Assembly: GCF_002906155.1 (NCBI RefSeq)
Contig: NZ_MUJK01000001.1
Coordinates: 806,001-870,000, forward strand
Reading direction: 5' to 3'
From: Pseudomonas laurylsulfativorans
GTDB taxonomy: Bacteria; Pseudomonadota; Gammaproteobacteria; Pseudomonadales; Pseudomonadaceae
Length of the DNA: 64,000 nt
Below the pieces are notes generated by a model. That model had not been told where the DNA came from. It did no database searches and saw only the letters and a program-made list of their open reading frames with translations. Both the position numbers and the translations under genes were made by a program. Within the stretch, counting starts at the first letter, position 1, and each line of letters starts with the position of its first letter. This document shows, piece after piece, positions 44,852 to 54,982 of this stretch.

Positions 44852-45820
44852 TCACAGATCGAATCGATCCACCGCCCGACGTCGCTCGTTGTCGTCGCGC
44901 ACATCGTAGTTGGCCGTGGTCTGGATGTTGCTGTGGTGTGCCAGTTTCTGTGCAATCGACAAGTCATGCTCCTCGATCACCCGGGTAATGAATGAACGCC
45001 GGAAGTCGTGGGGCATGATTTTCACCCCGACCTGCGCGCCCCGCTGCCGGGCGATGTAGTAAATCGCATGTTTGGTGATGCGTTCACGGGTGATGTGGCT
45101 GCCACGGCGGATGCGGTTGAACAGGAACGGGTCGTCCGACTCCCCTTCCTTGAGCAACGAACGGCGCAATTCAAGCCAGGCTTCAAGTTTGGCGAAGGCC
45201 CAGGCCGGGGCGTACTTGATCAACTGCTTGTTGCCCTTGGCGGTCACCCGCAGGCTGCGCTCGGTGAAATCGACCTGGTTCAGTTCCAGGTTCACCGATT
45301 CGGACTTGCGCATCCCCGAACCGTACAGAATCCCGATGATCGCTGCATCCCGCAGGCCTTGTGGCCGCGGATCGGCAGCGCAGACCGCCATCAGCTCCTG
45401 GATCAGCGTTCGCCTGAGATTGCGCCCCTGTGACAGCCGTGTACCGGCAATGCCCTTGACCGAACGCATCTTCAGCAGATGTTCCTGAGAGATCAGGCTC
45501 ATGCGCCACGCCTCGTTCATCACCCCGCGCACCGCGTTGACATACAGCGAGGAGGTGTTCGGCGCGTAGCCGTCAGTGCGCAAAGTGGCCACCAGCGCGA
45601 TCACGTCCTCGGGTCGCAGGTTGTGCCAGGGTATCTCCTCGATATCCTGGTCTTCGAAGCCCAGGCGATCAGCGGCATCCTGCAGCACATAACGCATGGT
45701 CAGTTGGCTGGACGGCGCCAGTCGCGCCAGATACAGGGTCAGCGGATTGGTGAGGGGTGTGCGTGAATCGGCTACAGGTAAGTCAATCAAACGAAACGGC
45801 CTTGAATAAAAACAGTTCAA
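44852..45820 (-). CDS. Orphan tyrosine recombinase (site-specific integrase)
   Basis: A 322-residue phage-integrase-family protein. The catalytic set can be read: R171 (YGSGMRKSE), K195 or K198 (TAKGNK), H271 and R274 (MPHDFRRSF), H295 (LAHHSN) and the nucleophile Y305 (TTANYDV). An N-terminal SAM-like core-binding domain covers about 25-120. No phage genes, excisionase, tRNA or att-like repeat is adjacent. The gene is convergent with fbpC and divergent from arnB, sharing a 359-base AT-rich region with it. It could be a domesticated recombinase; its target is unknown. The active site looks intact. Confidence 0.88.
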   Translation of the reverse strand: MNCFYSRPFRLIDLPVADSRTPLTNPLTLYLARLAPSSQLTMRYVLQDAADRLGFEDQDIEEIPWHNLRPEDVIALVATLRTDGYAPNTSSLYVNAVRGVMNEAWRMSLISQEHLLKMRSVKGIAGTRLSQGRNLRRTLIQELMAVCAADPRPQGLRDAAIIGILYGSGMRKSESVNLELNQVDFTERSLRVTAKGNKQLIKYAPAWAFAKLEAWLELRRSLLKEGESDDPFLFNRIRRGSHITRERITKHAIYYIARQRGAQVGVKIMPHDFRRSFITRVIEEHDLSIAQKLAHHSNIQTTANYDVRDDNERRRAVDRFDL

Positions 45821-46179
45821 TTAAACAACTAAGAAGTGAAATAACGATGAAGTAAAAGACATTACAGTCGTAGGATTTTTCCTAGGAACTACCATAAACG
45901 TCGGAAGTCTGAACAGCAGCTTAATAGCTTTCAGATAAACGATTTCCCAACCGTTTTTTCATGGTCCTTTCACAAAATCGGGCATAACCTTCTATAACGT
46001 CGAAGCTACCCGAACGGACGTCCAACCTGCCGCCCATGGCGAAAAAAGTCAACCGATGCAGTTTTTTACCGCTAACCGGTAACTATTTGATTTGATGTAG
46101 GTTCTGATTTAGCGTCTAAGCTGATTTCTGGATCCCTTTAGCCTCAAAGGCTATTTACGTTTACAGCCCCGAGGTGCCC
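45821..46179. promoter_or_regulatory. Divergent control region of recombinase and arn operon
   Basis: This 359-base gap is clearly AT-richer than its surroundings and must contain the arnB promoter. Short palindromes seen: TAGGA TTTT TCCTA (45871-45884), GGACGTCC (46016-46023), TTACCG CTAAC CGGTAA (46066-46082) and AGCCT CAA AGGCT (46140-46152). The third is a plausible operator and the fourth a small leader hairpin 27 bases before the start codon. arn operons of Pseudomonas respond to PmrAB, PhoPQ and other systems; no confident box was identified. Confidence 0.5.
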
Positions 46180-47328
46180 ATGAGTCTGGCTTTTCTCCCA
46201 TTTTCCCGCCCCAGTATCGGTGACGAAGAAATCGCTGCCGTAGAGCAAGTATTGCGGTCCGGGTGGATCACTACCGGGCCGAAGAACCAGGCACTGGAAG
46301 AACACTTTGCCAACTACGTCGGTTGCCGACATGCCGTAGCACTTTCCTCGGCCACCGGCGCAATGCATATCACCCTGCTGGCATTGGGCATCGGTCCCGG
46401 CGATGAAGTCATTACGCCGTCGCAGACCTGGGTGTCCACCGCCAACATGATCACCCTGCTGGGTGCCACGCCGGTGTTCGTCGACGTTGACCGCAACACG
46501 TTGATGACCGACGTGGCCACTATCGAAGCTGCAATCACGCCGCGCACCAAAGCCATCATCCCGGTGCATTACGCCGGTGCCGCATTCGATCTCGATCCAC
46601 TCTACGCCCTGGCCGACAAACACGGCATTGCCGTGATCGAAGACGCCGCACACGCCGCAGGTACTCTTTACAAAGGTCGGCACGTCGGCTCCAGGGGCAC
46701 GGCGATATTCTCGTTCCACGCGATCAAGAACATGACCTGCGCCGAAGGCGCCATGTTCGTCAGCGACGATGAAACCCTGGCTTCGCGGGTGCGCATGCTC
46801 AAGTTTCACGGGCTGGGGGTGGATGCCTATGATCGCCTGACCCACGGCCGCAAGCCCCAGGCCCAGGTGGTCGAGCCCGGCTTCAAGTACAACCTGGCCG
46901 ACATCAACGCGGCCATCGCCCTGGTGCAGCTGGAGCGCCTGGACGAGATCAACGCCAGGCGCACTCAACTGGCCCAGACCTACTTGCAGCGTCTGGAAGG
47001 CTTGCCGGTACAACCGCTGGCCATCCCCGCTTATTCGCAACAACATGCCTGGCATCTGTTCATCCTGCGCATCGACGCCGAGCAGTGCGGGCTGGATCGC
47101 GAAGCGTTCATGAAAGCCCTTCAGGAGCAGAATGTCGGCACCGGTATTCACTTCATCGCCACACACCTGCACACCTACTATCGCCAACGTTACCCCAACC
47201 TGCACCTGCCCAACACCGAATGGAATTCGGCGCGCCTGTGTTCGATCCCGTTATTCCCCGACATGACCACCGATGATGTCGAGCGCGTCGTCGGCGCCAT
47301 TGAAAACTGCATGGACAAAAGCCTTTGA
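46180..47328 (+). CDS. arnB: UDP-4-amino-4-deoxy-L-arabinose--oxoglutarate aminotransferase
   Basis: A 382-residue DegT/DnrJ/EryC1-type PLP enzyme that aminates the UDP-4-keto-pentose made by ArnA. It begins [20 protein letters not shown], shows [26 protein letters not shown], and the PLP lysine in [14 protein letters not shown]. The ATG at 46180 has GAGG 5 bases upstream; the GTG at 46174 overlaps that site and is rejected. First gene of the aminoarabinose operon. Confidence 0.96.
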   Translation: MSLAFLPFSRPSIGDEEIAAVEQVLRSGWITTGPKNQALEEHFANYVGCRHAVALSSATGAMHITLLALGIGPGDEVITPSQTWVSTANMITLLGATPVFVDVDRNTLMTDVATIEAAITPRTKAIIPVHYAGAAFDLDPLYALADKHGIAVIEDAAHAAGTLYKGRHVGSRGTAIFSFHAIKNMTCAEGAMFVSDDETLASRVRMLKFHGLGVDAYDRLTHGRKPQAQVVEPGFKYNLADINAAIALVQLERLDEINARRTQLAQTYLQRLEGLPVQPLAIPAYSQQHAWHLFILRIDAEQCGLDREAFMKALQEQNVGTGIHFIATHLHTYYRQRYPNLHLPNTEWNSARLCSIPLFPDMTTDDVERVVGAIENCMDKSL

Positions 47329-48344
47329 GACCCTACCCAATCAACTTCGTTTCGATCGTCATTCCGGTCTACAACGAACAGGAAAGCCTGCCTGAATTGC
47401 TCAGGCGCACCGAAGCCGCTTGTCAGCAGTTGCACCATGCCTACGAAATCGTGCTGGTCGACGACGGCAGCCGTGATGACTCCGCGCAGATCCTGGAAGA
47501 CGCCGCCTCCCGCGAAGGCAGCCCGGTGGTGGCGGTGATCCTCAACCGCAACTATGGCCAGCACGCAGCGATCATGGCCGGTTTCGAACAGTGCAAGGGC
47601 GATGTCGTCATCACCCTCGATGCCGACCTGCAAAACCCGCCGGAAGAAATCCCTCGGTTGGTTGAGCAGGCTGAACGGGGCTATGACGTCGTCGCGACTG
47701 TGCGCAACAATCGCCAGGACTCGGCCTTGCGCCGCTGGCCTTCGAAGCTGATCAACCTCGCCGTGCAACGCTCTACCGGAGTAGCCATGAGCGACTACGG
47801 CTGCATGCTGCGCGCCTACCGACGCACCATCGTCGATGCCATGCTCGCCTGCCGTGAACGCAGTACCTTCATTCCGATCCTGGCCAACAGCTTTGCCCGC
47901 CACACCACGGAAATCATCGTGACCCACGCCGAGCGTGAACACGGCGACTCCAAGTACAGCCCGATGCGCCTGATCAACCTGATGTTCGACCTGGTCACCT
48001 GCATGACTACCACGCCACTGCGACTGCTGAGCATCGTCGGCGTCGGCATGGCGGCACTGGGCATGCTGTTCGCCATCGCGCTGATCCTGTTGCGCCTGGT
48101 GTTCGGCGCCGGCTGGGCCGGTGGTGGCACGTTCGTATTGTTCGCCGTGCTGTTCGTCTTTACTGGTGGCCAATTCATCGGCATGGGCCTGCTGGGTGAA
48201 TACCTGGGCCGCATGTACAGCGACGTGCGCGCACGCCCGCGCTTCTTCATTGAAAAGGTGCTGCGCAGCCAGCCCGCGTCCCCTCCTTCCGTTGTCACCG
48301 TCGACGGCCTTTCTTCCACGTCTTCAGATCAGGTTCCTTCATGA
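47325..48344 (+). CDS. arnC: Undecaprenyl-phosphate 4-amino-4-formamido-L-arabinose transferase
   Basis: A 339-residue GT2 glycosyltransferase that loads formylated aminoarabinose onto undecaprenyl phosphate. Seen: [42 protein letters not shown], and two C-terminal TM helices (about 240-300). The start is a TTG at 47325 that overlaps the arnB stop by 4 bases; the N-terminus (L/M)RPYPINFVS matches the usual ArnC start. Weak RBS, so translation probably relies on coupling to arnB. Confidence 0.95.
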   Translation: MRPYPINFVSIVIPVYNEQESLPELLRRTEAACQQLHHAYEIVLVDDGSRDDSAQILEDAASREGSPVVAVILNRNYGQHAAIMAGFEQCKGDVVITLDADLQNPPEEIPRLVEQAERGYDVVATVRNNRQDSALRRWPSKLINLAVQRSTGVAMSDYGCMLRAYRRTIVDAMLACRERSTFIPILANSFARHTTEIIVTHAEREHGDSKYSPMRLINLMFDLVTCMTTTPLRLLSIVGVGMAALGMLFAIALILLRLVFGAGWAGGGTFVLFAVLFVFTGGQFIGMGLLGEYLGRMYSDVRARPRFFIEKVLRSQPASPPSVVTVDGLSSTSSDQVPS

Positions 48345-50332
48345 GCGCAAAAGCTGTTGTCTTCGCCTACCACGATATTGGCTGTGCCGGCATCGAATCC
48401 CTGCTCACCTCCGGTTTTGAGATCACTGCGGTGTTCACCCACGCCGACGATCCGAAGGAGAACGCGTTCTACGGTTCCGTCGCACAGCTATGCGCCCGCC
48501 ACGGCATTGCCGTGCATGCACCGGAAGATGCCAACCATCCGCTGTGGATCGAGCGCATCGCCAAACTCGATCCCGACTACATCTTCTCCTTCTACTACCG
48601 CAACCTGCTGAGCGAAGCGCTGCTGGCCACGGCGCGCAAAGGCGCGTTCAACCTGCACGGTTCGTTGTTGCCGCGCTACCGTGGTCGCGCACCGGCCAAC
48701 TGGGTGCTGGTCAACGGCGAAACGGAAACCGGCGTGACCCTGCACCGCATGGTCAAGCGCGCCGATGCGGGCGCCATCGTCGCCCAGCAAAAGGTCGCGA
48801 TCGAGCGCAGCGACACAGCGCTGAGCCTGCATGGCAAATTGCGCACGACAGCCTCTGACCTGCTGCGTGACACCTTGCCAGCGCTGCTACAAGGCAAAAT
48901 CAGCGAAACACCACAGGACGAATCCAAAGCCACCGTGTTCGGTCGTCGCACCCCGGCTGACGGCAAACTGGTCTGGGCCAGACCGGCCGAAGAACTGTTC
49001 AACCTGGTCCGCGCCGTGACCCAGCCGTACCCGGGCGCCTTCTGCGCCGTGGGCGAGCACAAGCTGATTGTCTGGAGCGCTGAAGTCGCCAAGGGCAACG
49101 AAGGCCTGGCGCCGGGCCGTGTCATCAGCGTCAACCCGCTGCGCATCGCCTGCGGTCAAGACTCACTGATCATCAACGCCGGCCAACGTAACGACAATGG
49201 TCTCTACCTGAGCGGTCCGCAACTGGCCAACGAACTGGGCCTGGTGGACGGTTCCGTGCTGCGCGGCGCCGAATCCGGTCGTGCCCCGCGTCGCACCCGC
49301 GTGCTGATCCTTGGCGTCAATGGCTTCATCGGCAATCACTTGTCCGAGCGCCTGCTGCGCGACGACCGTTACGAAGTCTACGGCCTGGATATCGGTTCGG
49401 ACGCGATCGAGCGCCTGCGCAACCACCCGAACTTCCACTTCGTCGAAGGCGATATCAGCATCCATTCCGAGTGGATCGAGTACCACATCAAGAAGTGCGA
49501 CGTGGTGCTGCCGCTGGTGGCTATCGCGACGCCAATCGAATACACCCGTAACCCACTGCGTGTATTCGAACTGGACTTCGAAGAGAACCTGAAACTGGTT
49601 CGCTACTGCGTCAAATACAACAAGCGCGTGATCTTCCCGTCGACGTCGGAAGTCTATGGCATGTGCCAGGACAACAACTTCGACGAAGACAGCTCCAACC
49701 TGGTGGTCGGTCCTATCAACAAACAGCGCTGGATCTACTCGGTCTCCAAGCAACTGCTGGACCGCGTCATCTGGGCTTATGGCCAGAAAGGCCTGAACTT
49801 CACTCTGTTCCGTCCATTCAACTGGATGGGACCACGCCTGGATCGCCTGGATTCGGCCCGTATCGGCAGCTCCCGGGCGATTACCCAGTTGATCCTGAAC
49901 CTGGTGGAAGGTACGCCAATTCGCCTGTTCGACGGTGGCGAGCAAAAACGCTGCTTCACCGACATCGCCGACGGCGTGGAAGCCCTGGCCCGGATCATCG
50001 ACAACGACAACGATGTCTGCAACGGCCAAATCATCAACATCGGCAACCCGGACAACGAGGCCAGCATCCGTCAGTTGGGCGAAGAACTGCTGCGTCAGTT
50101 CGAAGCTCACCCGTTGCGCGCCAACTTCCCTCCATTCGCCGGTTTCCGCGACATCGAAAGCAAGGCGTTCTACGGTACGGGTTACCAGGACGTGTCGCAC
50201 CGCAAGCCAAGCATTGCCAACGCCAAGCGCCTGCTGGACTGGACGCCGACCGTTGAGATGAGCGAAACCATCGGCAACACCCTGGACTTCTTCTTGCGTG
50301 AAGCCATGCTCGAAATCGCGGACAAGCGTTGA
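48341..50332 (+). CDS. arnA: Bifunctional UDP-glucuronate decarboxylase / UDP-aminoarabinose formyltransferase
   Basis: A 663-residue two-domain enzyme. The N-terminal formyltransferase (about 1-300) shows [18 protein letters not shown]. The C-terminal SDR dehydrogenase-decarboxylase (about 315-660) shows [17 protein letters not shown] and the YxxxK pair in [11 protein letters not shown]. It oxidises and decarboxylates UDP-glucuronate, and later formylates the amine. It overlaps arnC by 4 bases. Confidence 0.97.
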   Translation: MSAKAVVFAYHDIGCAGIESLLTSGFEITAVFTHADDPKENAFYGSVAQLCARHGIAVHAPEDANHPLWIERIAKLDPDYIFSFYYRNLLSEALLATARKGAFNLHGSLLPRYRGRAPANWVLVNGETETGVTLHRMVKRADAGAIVAQQKVAIERSDTALSLHGKLRTTASDLLRDTLPALLQGKISETPQDESKATVFGRRTPADGKLVWARPAEELFNLVRAVTQPYPGAFCAVGEHKLIVWSAEVAKGNEGLAPGRVISVNPLRIACGQDSLIINAGQRNDNGLYLSGPQLANELGLVDGSVLRGAESGRAPRRTRVLILGVNGFIGNHLSERLLRDDRYEVYGLDIGSDAIERLRNHPNFHFVEGDISIHSEWIEYHIKKCDVVLPLVAIATPIEYTRNPLRVFELDFEENLKLVRYCVKYNKRVIFPSTSEVYGMCQDNNFDEDSSNLVVGPINKQRWIYSVSKQLLDRVIWAYGQKGLNFTLFRPFNWMGPRLDRLDSARIGSSRAITQLILNLVEGTPIRLFDGGEQKRCFTDIADGVEALARIIDNDNDVCNGQIINIGNPDNEASIRQLGEELLRQFEAHPLRANFPPFAGFRDIESKAFYGTGYQDVSHRKPSIANAKRLLDWTPTVEMSETIGNTLDFFLREAMLEIADKR

Positions 50333-51216
50333 TGCAGGCAGGCCTTCGGATCGATGTCGACACCTACCGGGGCACCCGTGAGGGGGTGCCGCGTTTGCTG
50401 GAAATCCTTGATGAAGCCCAGGTCAAGGCAACGTTCTTCTTCAGTGTCGGGCCGGACAACATGGGGCGCCACTTGTGGCGCCTCATCCGTCCACAGTTTC
50501 TCTGGAAAATGCTCCGTTCCAACGCAGCCGGCCTATATGGCTGGGACATTCTGCTGGCCGGCACCGCATGGCCTGGAAAACCGATCGGCCGCGACCTGGG
50601 GCACTTGATGCGCCAGGCCCGGGATGCCGGGCATGAAGTTGGCCTGCACGCCTGGGATCATCACGGCTGGCAAGCCAATGCGGGGCGCTGGAGCGACGCG
50701 CAACTGGTCGAACAGATACGCCGTGGCGTGGACACCCTCAGCGACATTCTCGGCGAAAAGATCACCTGTTCGGCGTCCGCCGGCTGGCGTGCCGACGAGC
50801 GTGTGATCGAAGCCAAGCAGGGGTTCGGCTTTCGCTACAACAGCGATTGTCGTGGCCAGAGCCTGTTCCAGCCGCGATTGGCCGATGGTCGCCTGGGTGC
50901 AACACAAATCCCGGTGGACCTGCCGACCTTCGACGAAGTGGTCGGGCCGACCGTTGCCGCCAAGGATTTCAACAGCTTCATCCTGGACCGGTTCACCCCG
51001 GGAAAACTCAATGTCTACACGATCCATGCCGAGGTAGAAGGGATTCTGATGGCCAACGATTTCCGTCAACTGCTGACCGATGCACTTCAGCGCGACATCC
51101 GTTTTCAACCCTTGGGCGACTTGTTGCCCGAGGCCCCTGACAGTTTGCCGATTGGCCGCGTGGTACGCGGTGCGCTCGACGGTCGCGAAGGCTGGCTGGG
51201 AGTGCAAGGCGCATGA
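50332..51216 (+). CDS. arnD: 4-deoxy-4-formamido-L-arabinose-phosphoundecaprenol deformylase
   Basis: A 294-residue NodB-type polysaccharide deacetylase that removes the formyl group on the inner membrane. Seen: [20 protein letters not shown] with the metal aspartates, [16 protein letters not shown], and [14 protein letters not shown] with metal histidines. The ATG at 50332 overlaps the arnA TGA by one base; the TTG at 50329 is rejected. It is followed by arnT with a 4-base overlap. Confidence 0.95.
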   Translation: MQAGLRIDVDTYRGTREGVPRLLEILDEAQVKATFFFSVGPDNMGRHLWRLIRPQFLWKMLRSNAAGLYGWDILLAGTAWPGKPIGRDLGHLMRQARDAGHEVGLHAWDHHGWQANAGRWSDAQLVEQIRRGVDTLSDILGEKITCSASAGWRADERVIEAKQGFGFRYNSDCRGQSLFQPRLADGRLGATQIPVDLPTFDEVVGPTVAAKDFNSFILDRFTPGKLNVYTIHAEVEGILMANDFRQLLTDALQRDIRFQPLGDLLPEAPDSLPIGRVVRGALDGREGWLGVQGA

Positions 51217-52862
51217 GCAAACGCTGGGCTTTGCCGTTATTGCTGGCCATGGTGGCGCTGGCCTACCTGCTGCCAATGGGCAGTCATGGCTTATGGATTC
51301 CTGACGAAACCCGCTACGCCCAGATCAGCCAGGGCATGCTCCTGAGCGGTAACTGGGTATCGCCGCATTTCATGGACGTGCGCTATTTCGAAAAACCCGC
51401 GGCCGGCTATTGGATGATTGCCATCGGTCAGGCGCTGTTTGGCCAGAACCTCTTTGGGGTGCGCTTCGCCTCGGCACTGAGCACCGGCTTGAGCGTGCTG
51501 CTGTGCTACCTGGTCGCCCGCCGGATGTGGAACGAACCGCGCAAGAGTTTTGCCTGCGCATTGCTGTACATGAGTTTCTCGGTCGTTGCCGCCATGGCGG
51601 GGTATGCCAACCTCGATCCGCAATTCACCTTCTGGGTGAATCTGAGCCTGGTTGCCTTGTGGTTTGCGCTGGACAGCGTCGGACGCGTTCAACGCCTGAT
51701 CGCGTGGGCGGGGCTGGGCCTGGCCTGCGGCATGGGCTTCATGACCAAGGGCTTCCTGGCCTGGTTGCTGCCGGTGCTGATCGCCCTGCCCTGGATGATC
51801 TGGCAAAAACGCTGGCGTGAACTGCTGGTCTACGGTCCCGTGGCGGTCGTGGTCGCCATTGCCGTCAGCCTGCCATGGGCGCTGGCCGTGCACGCCCAGG
51901 AGCCGGACTACTGGCGGTTCTTCTTCTGGCACGAACATATCCGCCGTTTTGCCGGGGACGATGCCCAGCATGACGCACCATGGTGGTACTACCTGCCGTT
52001 GCTGGTGGCATTCAGCATGCCTTGGGCTGCATTGCTGCCACCAGCGCTGAAACAGGCATGGCAAACCCGGCGCCAGTCCAATATCGCCTTCCTGCTGCTG
52101 TGGCTGTGGATGCCGTTGTTCTTCTTCAGTCTGAGCAAGGGCAAGTTGCCGGCCTACATCCTGCCGTGCCTGCTGCCTCTGGCATTGTTGCTCGGCCATG
52201 CACTGGCTGACCGATTGAAGCTGGAACAAGGTCGCGTCTTGGGCATCAACGGCCTGTTGAACCTGGTGCTGGGTGTGATCACCCTGCTGGCCCTGGTTTA
52301 TCTGCAACTGAAAAAGCCGATTTACAATCATGAACTGCACAACCTGGTGTTGGTGTTCATCGGCTTGATCGGCTGGATCATGGCCAACCTGCTACAAGCC
52401 TTCCGTCCGCTGCAATGCTGGGCTGCCCCAGCTTTCGGCAGCCTGCTGTTCGTCGGCGTGCTACCGGCCGGACTGCCCAATTCCGTCGTCGCCAATAAAA
52501 CGCCTGACCAGTTCATCCTCGATCACGCCCAGGAGCTCGGCCAGAGTGCCAAATTGTTGAGCAACGATCTGGGGGCCGCGTCGGCGTTGTCCTGGCGGGT
52601 GAAACAGCCAGAAGTGGCTTTTTTCAACACGATAGGCGAATTGAAATATGGCCTTGCCTATCCTGACTCGCTTAAACAGCGCGTCGACCCCGATCAGGTG
52701 CAACAGTGGATGAACGATGCCCGCCAGCAAGGCTCGGTGGGTGTGGTCATGCGGGTCAAGGGCGAAGAAGAGTTGCGCGAACTTGAACAATTGCCCAAAG
52801 AGGGCAAGCGGTATGAACAAGGCAATCTGGTGATTTTGATTATTCCTCAGGCGACACCATGA
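51213..52862 (+). CDS. arnT: Lipid A 4-amino-4-deoxy-L-arabinose transferase, operon copy
   Basis: A 549-residue GT83 transferase. It has [31 protein letters not shown] and [15 protein letters not shown], about 12-13 TM helices, and a C-terminal soluble domain. It sits at the expected place between arnD and arnE with 4-base overlaps on both sides, so it is the canonical ArnT. Long identical stretches link it to the copy at 39005-40726, implying a fairly recent duplication or an exchange. Confidence 0.96.
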   Translation: MSKRWALPLLLAMVALAYLLPMGSHGLWIPDETRYAQISQGMLLSGNWVSPHFMDVRYFEKPAAGYWMIAIGQALFGQNLFGVRFASALSTGLSVLLCYLVARRMWNEPRKSFACALLYMSFSVVAAMAGYANLDPQFTFWVNLSLVALWFALDSVGRVQRLIAWAGLGLACGMGFMTKGFLAWLLPVLIALPWMIWQKRWRELLVYGPVAVVVAIAVSLPWALAVHAQEPDYWRFFFWHEHIRRFAGDDAQHDAPWWYYLPLLVAFSMPWAALLPPALKQAWQTRRQSNIAFLLLWLWMPLFFFSLSKGKLPAYILPCLLPLALLLGHALADRLKLEQGRVLGINGLLNLVLGVITLLALVYLQLKKPIYNHELHNLVLVFIGLIGWIMANLLQAFRPLQCWAAPAFGSLLFVGVLPAGLPNSVVANKTPDQFILDHAQELGQSAKLLSNDLGAASALSWRVKQPEVAFFNTIGELKYGLAYPDSLKQRVDPDQVQQWMNDARQQGSVGVVMRVKGEEELRELEQLPKEGKRYEQGNLVILIIPQATP

Positions 52863-53203
52863 GCCTGCTATTGCTACTGGTCGCCTGCCTGCTGACCTGC
52901 CTGGGCCAGATCGCCCAGAAATATGCAGTGGAAAGCTGGCGCAGCAAATCTTCCGGGTGGACGGACAAACTGCGCTCGCCCTGGCTTTGGCTGGCCCTGG
53001 CCTCTTTGGGGCTGGGCCTGCTGGTGTGGCTGCTGGTGCTGCAACGCCTGGAAGTCGGAATTGCCTATCCGATGCTGAGCCTGAATTTCGTGCTGATCAC
53101 CCTGGTTGCGCGTTTCGTGTTCCACGAAACCATCGACCGCCGCCACTGGCTGGGTGTGGCACTGGTGATCGGCGGCGTGGCATTGCTGGGGCAACACGCA
53201 TGA
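52859..53203 (+). CDS. arnE: Aminoarabinose-undecaprenyl phosphate flippase subunit ArnE
   Basis: A 114-residue membrane protein with four TM helices of the small multidrug resistance/EamA fold ([48 protein letters not shown]). With ArnF it moves aminoarabinose-phosphoundecaprenol across the inner membrane. It overlaps arnT and arnF by 4 bases each. Confidence 0.94.
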   Translation: MSLLLLLVACLLTCLGQIAQKYAVESWRSKSSGWTDKLRSPWLWLALASLGLGLLVWLLVLQRLEVGIAYPMLSLNFVLITLVARFVFHETIDRRHWLGVALVIGGVALLGQHA

Positions 53204-53601
53204 ACCCGACTCGCGGTATTACCTTCGCACTGGGCAGCGTATTGCTGGTCAGCGCCGCCCAGTTGGGCATGCGCTGGAGCATGAGTCACCTGCCACAACC
53301 CGAACAATGGCTCAGCGCGCAGATCAACCTGAGCGCCGTTGCCGTGGTGCTCGTGGCCGTCTTCGCCTATGCCCTGTCGATGTTCTGCTGGCTCGCCGCC
53401 CTGCGGGACCTGCCCCTAGGCCGGGCCTACTCGTTGCTGAGCATCAGCTACGCGCTGGTGTATCTGCTGGCCGCCAGCCTGCCGCTGTTCAACGAATCGT
53501 TCAGCCTGACAAAAAGCCTTGGCGTGGCATTGGTCATCCTCGGCGTGATCATCATCAATTCTCGACCTGCTCGTGCGCCCGAACAAAGGAGTGCCCCATG
53601 A
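53200..53601 (+). CDS. arnF: Aminoarabinose-undecaprenyl phosphate flippase subunit ArnF
   Basis: A 133-residue four-helix membrane protein, partner of ArnE ([50 protein letters not shown]). The ATG at 53200 overlaps the arnE stop; longer frames start inside arnE and are shadows. It overlaps the ugd start by 4 bases. Confidence 0.94.
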   Translation: MNPTRGITFALGSVLLVSAAQLGMRWSMSHLPQPEQWLSAQINLSAVAVVLVAVFAYALSMFCWLAALRDLPLGRAYSLLSISYALVYLLAASLPLFNESFSLTKSLGVALVILGVIIINSRPARAPEQRSAP

Positions 53602-54977
53602 AAATCAGTGTGTTTGGTAGCGGTTATGTTGGCCTGGTGCAGGCAGCGGTATTGGCGGAAGTCGGCCACGACGTGGTTTGCATGGACGTTGACGAGAAAA
53701 AAGTAGAACTGCTCCAGCAGGGCCACGTCAGTATTTTCGAACCCGGACTCGCCAGCCTGGTACGCGAGGGTCTTGACGCCAAACGGTTGCAATTCACCAA
53801 CGACGAAAAATTTGCGGTCCAGCACGGTCAGGTGCTGTTCATCGCGGTCGGTACACCGTCTCGGGACGACGGCTCGGCGGACTTGCGTTACGTGATGTCG
53901 GTGGGCGAAGCGGTAGCACGGCATCGTGAACAGCCGGCGATCCTGGTGGAGAAATCCACCGTCCCGGTCGGCACTGGCGACGCTTTGCGTGCACACATCG
54001 ACAAATGCCTGCTCAGTGCCGGGCGCTTGTTGCAGTTCGATATCGTCTCCAACCCGGAATTCTTGAAAGAAGGTTCGGCCGTGGCCGACTGTCGACGCCC
54101 GGACCGTATCGTCGTCGGTTGCGAGCGCGAAGAAGTGCGCGAGGTGATGCGTGAGCTGTACTCGCCCTTCAACCGCAACCACGAGCGCATCATGTTCATG
54201 GACCTGCGCAGCGCCGAGCTGACCAAATACGCCGCCAACTGCATGCTGGCGACCAAGATCAGCTTCATCAACCAGATCGCCGAACTGGCCGAACACCTGG
54301 GTGCCGACATCGAATCGGTACGCCTGGGCATCGGCGCCGACTCACGTATCGGCTACCACTTTATCTACCCCGGTTGCGGCTACGGTGGCTCATGCTTCCC
54401 CAAGGACATGCGCGCCCTGATCCACAGCGCCGAAGAGGCCCATTGCTCCAGCGACCTGCTGCAAGCGGTGGAAGCCATCAACGAGCGACAGAAACACAAG
54501 TTATTCGAACGCATCAACGCGTTCTACAAAGGCGACTTGAGTGGCAAGACCTTTGCCTTGTGGGGCCTGGCGTTCAAGCCAAACACCGACGACATGCGCG
54601 ATGCACCGAGCCGGGTGTTGCTGGAATCGCTGTGGGCCGCCGGGGCGAATGTCCGCGCATTCGATCCCGAAGCCATGCAGGAAACCCAGAAGCTGTATCC
54701 CGATGAGTCGAAACTGATGCTCATGGGTACGCCCGAATCAGTCTTGTCCGGTGCCGATGCACTGATCATCTGCACCGAATGGCAACAGTTCAAGGCACCG
54801 GACTTCGAGTTTATCCGCCAGCGACTCAACGCACCGGTGATCTTCGATGGCCGCAACCTGTACGACTCGGACCGCCTGGCACGTATCGGTTTCACCTACT
54901 TCCCGATCGGCCGTGGCGAATCGCGCAAATTGCCGATGCCCCACCAGCAATGGTTAACCGAAGCCGTGGTCGCCTGA
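53598..54977 (+). CDS. ugd: UDP-glucose 6-dehydrogenase
   Basis: A 459-residue enzyme oxidising UDP-glucose to UDP-glucuronate, the substrate of ArnA. Seen: the NAD motif [41 protein letters not shown] and the catalytic cysteine in [12 protein letters not shown]. Its place at the end of the arn operon makes the pathway self-sufficient from UDP-glucose, as in P. aeruginosa. It overlaps arnF by 4 bases. Confidence 0.96.
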   Translation: MKISVFGSGYVGLVQAAVLAEVGHDVVCMDVDEKKVELLQQGHVSIFEPGLASLVREGLDAKRLQFTNDEKFAVQHGQVLFIAVGTPSRDDGSADLRYVMSVGEAVARHREQPAILVEKSTVPVGTGDALRAHIDKCLLSAGRLLQFDIVSNPEFLKEGSAVADCRRPDRIVVGCEREEVREVMRELYSPFNRNHERIMFMDLRSAELTKYAANCMLATKISFINQIAELAEHLGADIESVRLGIGADSRIGYHFIYPGCGYGGSCFPKDMRALIHSAEEAHCSSDLLQAVEAINERQKHKLFERINAFYKGDLSGKTFALWGLAFKPNTDDMRDAPSRVLLESLWAAGANVRAFDPEAMQETQKLYPDESKLMLMGTPESVLSGADALIICTEWQQFKAPDFEFIRQRLNAPVIFDGRNLYDSDRLARIGFTYFPIGRGESRKLPMPHQQWLTEAVVA

Positions 54978-54982
54978 ACCTC

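Noticed and set aside
45821..46179. Invertible promoter flanked by inverted repeats next to the recombinase
   Set aside because: Only palindromes of 5-8 bases were found; no pair of longer inverted repeats flanks the region, so inversion is not claimed from the sequence.
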